Made by a program: the position numbers and the translations under genes. Source: DASSLY01 sp035689185 (GTDB lineage Bacteria > Actinomycetota > Actinomycetes > Actinomycetales > Dermatophilaceae). Taken from it: a DNA stretch of 14,356 nt. This document shows, piece by piece, positions 5,508 through 14,356 of the stretch. Under the pieces are notes generated by a model. The model had not been told where the DNA came from and did not search any database. It worked only from the letters and a program-made list of their open reading frames with translations. The first letter of the stretch is position 1; every line of letters starts with the position of its first letter. The DNA lies in the NCBI GenBank assembly GCA_035689185.1, contig DASSLY010000019.1:1-14356 (forward strand), in the 5' to 3' direction.

Positions 5508-5522
5508 GGGGCCGAAGGTCCC
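5508..5522. promoter_or_regulatory. DosR/DevR-like binding box upstream of the split-barrel pair
   Basis: On the minus strand the site reads GGGACCTTCGGCCCC: half-sites GGGACC and GGCCCC around TTC, with one mismatch from perfect symmetry. This agrees with the actinobacterial DosR/DevR consensus form GGGAC(C/T)nnnGGCCC as I remember it. Its centre is about 43 bases upstream of ATG 5472, a usual operator distance. Assignment rests on motif likeness and gene content, not on a demonstrated regulator. Confidence 0.6.
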
Positions 5523-5555
5523 AGGGGCCGACGCAACGATTTTCGCCGTTCCACT

Positions 5556-5579
5556 TGACGCCGTCGCGTGTTGGCGTCA
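5556..5579. promoter_or_regulatory. Dyad TGACGCC-N10-GGCGTCA, possible operator
   Basis: Perfect 7-bp inverted arms at 5556-5562 and 5573-5579 have a 10-base spacer, so the half-site centres are 17 bases apart, near two helical turns. It lies in the divergent gap between the split-barrel pair and rpoB. It overlaps a poor promoter-like pair, TTGACG (5555-5560) and CATTCT (5578-5583). Its regulator is unknown. Confidence 0.4.
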
Positions 5580-5661
5580 TTCTCGCTGGGACGAGGTCGT
5601 GCTGCAGGGCTGAGGTTGCGCCCGCCACACCCCGGGCTGGTCGACACCCAGCGGGTGCCGA

Positions 5662-5692
5662 TTGGACGAGTCTGCCTTCCACCGGGTATGCT
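5662..5692 (+). promoter_or_regulatory. rpoB-rpoC promoter and start of a 170-base leader
   Basis: TTGGAC (5662-5667) and TATGCT (5687-5692), spaced by 19 bases, are the best promoter match before rpoB. Transcription would start near 5699, giving a leader of about 168 bases. The leader is pyrimidine-rich at its start, and I see no strong conserved fold in it. Together with the terminators after rplL, this means that rpoBC has its own transcription start, as in mycobacteria. Confidence 0.6.
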
Positions 5693-5866
5693 GTCGCGTT
5701 GCGCTGCCCATTTCCTGCCTCCTCGCCCCTTCACCGGCTGACCGGCCCCTGCGTGTGCCCGGTCCGCCGGGCGTCGTGGTGTCCGGGGGAGGATCGGGTC
5801 CGCGCCGACACCTGAACATGAGCTACCACCAGCTCGACGTCTCAACGGCCTGTGGAAGGACCATCC

Positions 5867-8800
5867 TTGGCTGCCTCGCGCACCGCGACCCAGACTGTCT
5901 CCACTGCTCGTACGGCCTCCGGCCGGCTCTCGTTCGCCAAGATCCGCGAACCCCTCGAAGTCCCTGACCTGCTGGCTCTGCAGACGGAGAGCTTCGACTG
6001 GCTGCTGGGCAACCAGCGCTGGCAGGAGCGGGTCGAGGCCGCCACCGCGGCGGGGCGCACCGACATCCCGGACCGGTCCGGTCTGGAGGAGATCTTCGAG
6101 GAGATCTCACCGATCGAGGACTTCTCCGGCTCCATGTCGCTGTCCTTCCGGGACCACCGGTTCGAGGACCGCAAGTACTCCATCGAGGAGTGCAAGGAGC
6201 GGGACATGACCTACTCGGCGCCGTTGTTCGTGACCGCCGAGTTCATGAACACCACCACAGGCGAGATCAAGAGCCAGACCGTGTTCATGGGGGACTTCCC
6301 GCTGATGACCGAGCGGGGCACCTTCATCATCAACGGCACCGAGCGGGTGGTGGTCTCCCAACTGGTGCGTAGCCCCGGCGTCTACTTCGAGCGCACTCCG
6401 GACAAGACCTCCGACAAGGACATCTTCACCGCCCGGGTGATCCCGAGCCGGGGCGCCTGGCTGGAGTTCGAGATCGACAAGCGCGACATGGTCGGCGTGC
6501 GGGTCGACCGCAAGCGCAAGCAGTCCGTCACCGTCCTGCTGAAGGCGCTGGGCTGGACCGAGGCGCAGATCCTGGACACCTTCGGCGACTACGAGTCGAT
6601 GCGGCAGACGTTGGAGAAGGACCACACCTCCGGCCAGGACGACGCGCTGCTGGACATCTACCGCAAGCTGCGCCCTGGTGAGCCGCCGACCCGGGAGGCA
6701 GCGCAGAACCTGCTGGACAACCTCTACTTCAACCCCAAGCGCTACGACCTGGCCAAGGTCGGCCGCTACAAGATCAACAAGAAGCTGGGTGTCGAGGCCC
6801 CGCTGTCGGACTCGGTGCTGTCCGTCGCCGACGTGGTCGCCACGATCAAGTACATCGTGGCGCTGCACGCCGGGGAGGCCACCGTCGCCGGCCGTCGGGA
6901 CGACAAAGAGGTGGAGCTGCGGGTCGAGACCGACGACATCGACCACTTCGGCAACCGCCGCCTGCGCAACGTCGGCGAGCTCATCCAGAACCAGGTCCGC
7001 ACCGGTCTTTCCCGGATGGAGCGTGTCGTCCGCGAGCGGATGACCACCCAGGACGTCGAGGCCATCACGCCGCAGACGCTGATCAACATCCGCCCGGTCG
7101 TGGCCTCCATCAAGGAGTTCTTCGGCACCAGCCAGCTGTCCCAGTTCATGGACCAGAACAACCCGCTGGCGGGGCTGACGCACAAGCGGCGGCTCTCCGC
7201 GCTCGGCCCCGGTGGCCTGTCCCGTGACCGCGCCGGGATGGAGGTCCGCGACGTCCACCCCAGTCACTACGGCCGGATGTGCCCGATCGAGACCCCGGAG
7301 GGCCCGAACATCGGCCTGATCGGCTCGTTGGCCTCCTACGGGCGGATCAACGCGTTCGGCTTCGTCGAGACGCCCTACCGCAAGGTCGTGAACGGGCGGG
7401 TCACCGAGGACGTGGACTACCTGTCCGCGGACGAGGAGGACGAGCACGTCATCGCCCAGGCCAACTCCGCGCTGACCGAGGACGGCCACTTCGAGCAGGA
7501 GCGCGTCCTGGTCCGCACCAAGGGCGGGGAGGTCGAGTACGTCTCCGGCAACGAGGTCGACTACATGGACGTCGCCGCCCGGCAGATGGTCTCCGCGGCA
7601 ACGGCGCTCATCCCGTTCCTGGAGCACGACGACGCGAACCGGGCCCTCATGGGCTCGAACATGATGCGCCAGGCGGTGCCGCTGGTCCGGTCCGAGGCGC
7701 CGCTGGTGGGGACCGCGATGGAGTACCGCGCCGCGCTGGACTCCGGGGACGTCGTCCGGGCCGAGGCGGCCGGCGTGGTCGCCGAGGTGTCCGCGGACAT
7801 GGTCACGGTCGCGGCCGACGACGGCTCCTACCGCAGCTACCGGATCGCCAAGTTCACCCGGTCCAACCAGGGCACCTCCTACAACCAGCGGGTCACCGTC
7901 ACCGAGGGCGACCGGCTGGAGGTGGGGGACGTCATCGCGGACGGCCCGGCGACCGATGGTGGCGAGATGGCTCTCGGGCGCAACCTCCTGGTGGCCTTCA
8001 TGCCGTGGGAGGGGCACAACTACGAGGACGCGATCATCCTGTCCCAGCGGCTGGTCCAGGACGACGTGCTCTCCTCGATCCACATCGAGGAGCACGAGGT
8101 CGACGCACGGGACACCAAGCTGGGTCCGGAGGAGATCACACGGGACATCCCCAACGTCTCCGAGGAGGTGCTGGCCGACCTGGACGACCGCGGCATCATC
8201 CGCATCGGCGCCGAGGTCCGCGACGGCGACCTGCTCGTCGGCAAGGTCACCCCCAAGGGCGAGACCGAGCTGACGCCGGAGGAGCGGCTGCTGCGCGCGA
8301 TCTTCGGCGAGAAGGCCCGCGAGGTCCGCGACACCTCCCTGAAGGTGCCGCACGGCGAGACCGGGACGGTGATCGGCGTCAAGGTGTTCGACCGTGAGGA
8401 CGGCGACGAGCTGCCGCCCGGGGTCAACCAGCTGGTCCGGGTCTACGTCGCGAACAAGCGCAAGATCACCGACGGAGACAAGCTGGCCGGCCGCCACGGC
8501 AACAAGGGCGTCATCTCCAAGATCCTGCCGATCGAAGACATGCCGTTCCTGGAGGACGGCACGCCGGTCGACGTGGTGCTCAACCCGCTCGGCGTGCCCG
8601 GCCGGATGAACATCGGACAGATCCTGGAGATCCACCTCGGCTGGGCCGCGGCCCAGGGCTGGACGATCGACGGCAACCCGGAGTGGGCCAAGCTCATCCC
8701 GGGCGATGCCCGCACGGCGCCCCCGGGGACACGGGTCGCCAGCCCGGTCTTCGACGGTGCCCGCGAGGACGAGATCACCGGGCTGCTGGACTCGACCACG

Positions 8801-9352
8801 CCGACCCGGGACGGTCAGCGGCTGGTGGACTCCTCCGGCAAGGCACGGCTGTTCGACGGCCGCTCCGGCGAGCCGTTCCCCGAGCCGGTCGCGGTGGGCT
8901 ACATGTACATCCTGAAGCTGCACCACCTGGTCGACGACAAGATCCATGCCCGCTCCACCGGCCCGTACTCGATGATCACCCAGCAGCCGCTCGGCGGTAA
9001 GGCCCAGTTCGGCGGGCAGCGGTTCGGTGAGATGGAGGTCTGGGCGCTGGAGGCCTACGGCGCGTCCTACGCGCTGCAGGAGCTGCTCACCATCAAGTCC
9101 GACGACGTCACCGGCCGGGTCAAGGTCTACGAGGCGATCGTCAAGGGCGAGAACATCCCCGAGCCGGGCATCCCCGAGTCGTTCAAGGTGCTGATCAAGG
9201 AGATGCAGTCGCTCTGCCTCAACGTCGAGGTCCTCTCCAGCGACGGCACCTCGATCGACATGAAGGACCCGGACGAGGACGTCTTCCGCGCCGCGGAGGA
9301 GCTCGGCATCGACCTGTCCCGCCGGGAGCCGAGCAGCGTCGAAGAGGTGTAA
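5867..9352 (+). CDS. rpoB: DNA-directed RNA polymerase subunit beta
   Basis: RpoB is one of the two large catalytic subunits of RNA polymerase. The 1161-residue product is full length for actinobacteria and ends DLSRREPSSVEEV. I chose TTG 5867: GGAAGGA ends 6 bases upstream, and the N-terminus LAASRTATQTV resembles the TTG-started rpoB of Streptomyces and Mycobacterium. A GTG at 5852 lies within the ribosome-binding site. The rifampicin pocket (TSQLSQFMDQNNPLAGLTHKRRLSALG) is wild type: Leu424, Gln426, Asp429, His439 and Ser444 match E. coli 511, 513, 516, 526 and 531, predicting sensitivity at the target. Other landmarks are TPEGPNIGLIGSL, GHNYEDAIILSQRLV and GDKLAGRHGNKGVIS. rpoC follows after 115 bases that contain an inverted repeat. 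Confidence 0.99.
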   Translation: MAASRTATQTVSTARTASGRLSFAKIREPLEVPDLLALQTESFDWLLGNQRWQERVEAATAAGRTDIPDRSGLEEIFEEISPIEDFSGSMSLSFRDHRFEDRKYSIEECKERDMTYSAPLFVTAEFMNTTTGEIKSQTVFMGDFPLMTERGTFIINGTERVVVSQLVRSPGVYFERTPDKTSDKDIFTARVIPSRGAWLEFEIDKRDMVGVRVDRKRKQSVTVLLKALGWTEAQILDTFGDYESMRQTLEKDHTSGQDDALLDIYRKLRPGEPPTREAAQNLLDNLYFNPKRYDLAKVGRYKINKKLGVEAPLSDSVLSVADVVATIKYIVALHAGEATVAGRRDDKEVELRVETDDIDHFGNRRLRNVGELIQNQVRTGLSRMERVVRERMTTQDVEAITPQTLINIRPVVASIKEFFGTSQLSQFMDQNNPLAGLTHKRRLSALGPGGLSRDRAGMEVRDVHPSHYGRMCPIETPEGPNIGLIGSLASYGRINAFGFVETPYRKVVNGRVTEDVDYLSADEEDEHVIAQANSALTEDGHFEQERVLVRTKGGEVEYVSGNEVDYMDVAARQMVSAATALIPFLEHDDANRALMGSNMMRQAVPLVRSEAPLVGTAMEYRAALDSGDVVRAEAAGVVAEVSADMVTVAADDGSYRSYRIAKFTRSNQGTSYNQRVTVTEGDRLEVGDVIADGPATDGGEMALGRNLLVAFMPWEGHNYEDAIILSQRLVQDDVLSSIHIEEHEVDARDTKLGPEEITRDIPNVSEEVLADLDDRGIIRIGAEVRDGDLLVGKVTPKGETELTPEERLLRAIFGEKAREVRDTSLKVPHGETGTVIGVKVFDREDGDELPPGVNQLVRVYVANKRKITDGDKLAGRHGNKGVISKILPIEDMPFLEDGTPVDVVLNPLGVPGRMNIGQILEIHLGWAAAQGWTIDGNPEWAKLIPGDARTAPPGTRVASPVFDGAREDEITGLLDSTTPTRDGQRLVDSSGKARLFDGRSGEPFPEPVAVGYMYILKLHHLVDDKIHARSTGPYSMITQQPLGGKAQFGGQRFGEMEVWALEAYGASYALQELLTIKSDDVTGRVKVYEAIVKGENIPEPGIPESFKVLIKEMQSLCLNVEVLSSDGTSIDMKDPDEDVFRAAEELGIDLSRREPSSVEEV

Positions 9353-9369
9353 CGACACGACAACGACAG

Positions 9370-9426
9370 GTGTATGCCGGGTGCCCGGCTCCCAGCCCGG
9401 CTGGGGGCGAGCTGCCCGGCATACAC
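9370..9426. repeat. GTATGCCG-family inverted repeat, copy 2 (rpoB-rpoC gap)
   Basis: The perfect 12-bp arms GTGTATGCCGGG (9370-9381) and CCCGGCATACAC (9415-9426) enclose 33 bases. Within them CCCAGC (9391-9396) pairs with GCTGGG (9400-9405) across a 3-nt loop. The layout, outer stem plus internal hairpin, matches the copy after rplK. It starts 17 bases after the rpoB stop and ends 41 bases before rpoC. rpoC needs transcription through it, so it is not expected to terminate fully. Confidence 0.87.
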
Positions 9427-9467
9427 GACCAGCCTTGAGTAGTAAGCGAAGCGAGAGAAGGACTTAG

Positions 9468-13355
<3,888 letters not shown>

Positions 13356-13373
13356 CCTCGCGCAGCACGACGA

Positions 13374-13415
13374 CGGCGGGTATGCCGCGGAGGTGACTCC
13401 GCGGCATACCCGCCG
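13374..13415 (+). terminator. rpoC terminator; GTATGCCG-family inverted repeat, copy 3
   Basis: A perfect 19-bp stem runs from 13374-13392 to 13397-13415 with a GTGA loop. It begins 18 bases after the rpoC stop. It includes the shared word GTATGCCG (13380-13387) and its complement. No T-run follows, so this is either the actinobacterial kind of hairpin terminator or an RNA 3'-end stabiliser. It is the longest uninterrupted stem I found in the window. Confidence 0.85.
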
Positions 13416-13544
13416 CTGCCGCACCCCGAGCGTGCGTCCGAGGCCCGCCGTCGGGCCGGCCCACACGTGCGAGCCGGCGGCGACATGGCCGGGTCGTGCG
13501 ACCAGCGCAGGGGTGGCGTGACGGGGCGTGCCGGGCCGGGCGAT

Positions 13545-13574
13545 TTGATCGGGTCAGCGCGCGCACGGTAGCCT
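13545..13574 (+). promoter_or_regulatory. Putative str operon (rpsL-rpsG) promoter
   Basis: TTGATC (13545-13550) and TAGCCT (13569-13574), 18 bases apart, form the best promoter match in the 490-base gap between rpoC and rpsL. Transcription would start near 13581 and leave about 265 untranslated bases before rpsL. Confidence 0.55.
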
Positions 13575-13580
13575 TGCAGG

Positions 13581-13845
13581 CTGTGTCTGGGCTGCGCCCG
13601 GACGCGCAGCTCCTTCGGTTGGGCGGTCCGCCGTCTGACACGCAGGGGGACCACGCCCTCGCCGGGCAGTCCACCACCTTGACACCTCCTCCGGGAAGCC
13701 CCGGTGCGGGCCGTCGCGTGGCGGGAAGTGCGGGGGAGGGCAGCCGGTCCGACACACCCGACCCCGGGTGCGGGAGGCAGGCAGATGACAAGGAGTCCGT
13801 GGGGCCACCCGCGGGCGATCGACTCCAGCGACGTTCGGAGAATGT
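13581..13845 (+). other. Long rpsL 5' leader with hairpins
   Basis: No gene is supported here. At the 5' end, GCTGCGC (13591-13597) pairs with GCGCAGC (13604-13610). CCGGG (13691-13695) can pair with CCCGG (13700-13704). Close to the start codon, GGAGTC (13792-13797) pairs with GACTCC (13821-13826), enclosing a further short stem; the rpsL ribosome-binding site GGAG (13837-13840) lies just after and stays free. The leader may be regulatory, but I cannot assign it to a known family. The stretch before the promoter, 13416-13544, shows nothing definite. Confidence 0.4.
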
Positions 13846-14217
13846 GTGCCCACGATCAACCAGCTGGTCCGCAAGGGCCGCCAGGACAAGGTCGCCAAGA
13901 CCAAGACCCCGGCGCTCAAGGGCAGCCCGCAGCGGCGCGGTGTGTGCACCCGCGTCTACACGACCACTCCCAAGAAGCCGAACTCGGCCCTCCGCAAGGT
14001 CGCCCGGGTGCGCATCAGCGGTGGTGTCGAGGTCACTGCCTACATCCCCGGGGTGGGGCACAACCTGCAGGAGCACTCCATCGTGCTCGTGCGCGGCGGC
14101 CGGGTGAAGGACCTTCCGGGCGTCCGTTACAAGATCATCCGCGGCTCGCTGGACACCCAGGGCGTGCGGAACCGCAAGCAGGCGCGCAGCAAGTACGGCG
14201 CGAAGAAGGTGGGCTGA
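13846..14217 (+). CDS. rpsL: 30S ribosomal protein S12 (uS12)
   Basis: S12 lies at the decoding centre of the 30S subunit and governs translational accuracy. The 123-residue product has the usual length and begins PTINQLVRKGR after its GTG start. GGAG (13837-13840) is 5 bases upstream, and the overlapping ATG at 13842 is out of frame. The streptomycin-linked residues are wild type: Lys43 in TPKKPNSALRKVARV and Lys88 in GGRVKDLPGV, next to Asp89, the site that is methylthiolated in some bacteria. rpsG begins after a single spacer base, so the two are certainly on one mRNA. The str operon normally continues with fusA and tuf beyond the window. Confidence 0.98.
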   Translation: MPTINQLVRKGRQDKVAKTKTPALKGSPQRRGVCTRVYTTTPKKPNSALRKVARVRISGGVEVTAYIPGVGHNLQEHSIVLVRGGRVKDLPGVRYKIIRGSLDTQGVRNRKQARSKYGAKKVG

Positions 14218-14218
14218 C

Positions 14219-14356
14219 ATGCCGCGCAAGGGACCGGCCCCCCGCCGGCCGCTCGTCGTCGACCCGGTGTACGGGTCCCAGCTGGTCACCCAGCTGGTGA
14301 ACAAGATCCTGCTCGACGGCAAGAAGTCGATCGCCGAGTCGATCGTGTACGGCGCC
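14219..14356 (+). CDS. rpsG: 30S ribosomal protein S7 (uS7), N-terminal part
   Basis: S7 starts assembly of the 30S head by binding the 3' domain of 16S rRNA, and in several bacteria it represses the str operon. Only 46 residues are present before the window ends, beginning MPRKGPAPRRPLVVDPVYGS and including LVTQLVNKILLDGKKSIAE, which is the conserved S7 N-terminus. ATG 14219 follows the rpsL TGA by one base; GAAGAAGGTGGG at the end of rpsL provides the ribosome-binding site, and translation is probably coupled. The one-base gap leaves no room for the S12-S7 intercistronic S7-binding structure known in E. coli. Confidence 0.96.
   Translation, partial: MPRKGPAPRRPLVVDPVYGSQLVTQLVNKILLDGKKSIAESIVYGA

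Noticed and set aside
5852..5866. GTG 5852 as the rpoB start
   Set aside because: It overlaps the GGAAGGA ribosome-binding site of the TTG 5867 start, which gives the N-terminus seen in related actinobacteria.
5818..5967. Possible upstream open frame in the rpoB leader (ATG 5818) running into rpoB
   Set aside because: There is no ribosome-binding site at useful spacing and no family likeness; it overlaps rpoB in another frame.
7130..7210. Rifampicin-resistance substitutions in rpoB
   Set aside because: All residues at the usual positions are wild type.
13679..13710. Perfect TTGACA as a second str operon promoter
   Set aside because: No TAnnnT -10 element lies 16-19 bases downstream; the region is all GC-rich.
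13960..14120. Streptomycin-resistance changes in rpsL
   Set aside because: Lys43 and Lys88 are both wild type.
13842..14300. Open frames overlapping rpsL in other frames
   Set aside because: Their products are low-complexity shadows of rpsL and rpsG codons.

Overview
This window is the core transcription and translation region of a high-GC Gram-positive bacterium (Actinomycetota). The evidence is the gene order tRNA-Trp, secE, nusG, rplK, rplA, rplJ, rplL, rpoB, rpoC, rpsL, rpsG, the strong preference for G or C at third codon positions, the TTG-started rpoB and GTG-started rpoC, the long acidic N-terminus of NusG, and a coiled-coil-like insertion near the N-terminus of RpoC that is typical of actinobacteria. 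Details resemble Micrococcales, perhaps the Intrasporangiaceae/Dermatophilaceae group, but the family is a guess.

Layout. Positions 1-218 are the 3' end of a secreted or surface protein gene. tRNA-Trp (290-362), secE and nusG follow, then rplK and rplA; a large inverted repeat lies between rplK and rplA. A well-formed promoter at 2838-2867 and an L10-type mRNA leader (about 2940-3069) drive rplJ-rplL. Two strong hairpin terminators (4258-4330) close that unit. A two-gene minus-strand operon of FMN-binding split-barrel proteins (4613-5472) is inserted between rplL and rpoB, so rpoBC is not co-transcribed with rplJL. A divergent intergenic region carries a DosR/DevR-like box, another dyad and the rpoB promoter. 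rpoB and rpoC follow, separated by a second large inverted repeat. rpoC ends at a 19-bp stem terminator. A 490-bp gap then holds the promoter and long leader of the str operon, with rpsL complete and rpsG cut by the window edge.

How the genes work together. SecE belongs to the protein export channel; NusG couples RNA polymerase to Rho and ribosomes; L11, L1, L10 and L7/L12 build the two ribosomal stalks; RpoB and RpoC form the catalytic core of RNA polymerase; S12 and S7 are 30S proteins. RpoB and RpoC keep wild-type residues at the rifampicin and catalytic positions checked, and S12 is wild type at the usual streptomycin positions.

The least ordinary features are: (1) a family of inverted repeats sharing the core GTATGCCG, found just after the stop codons of rplK, rpoB and rpoC, with the same word reused in the L10 leader hairpin; (2) an L10 protein with a roughly 70-residue, acidic, repetitive C-terminal tail; (3) a translationally coupled pair of split-barrel flavoprotein paralogues with a DosR-like operator, placed between rplL and rpoB; (4) a perfect palindrome filling the whole spacer of the rplJ promoter; and (5) a leader fold that appears to hide the rplJ ribosome-binding site. 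No mobile element, CRISPR array or defence system was seen.
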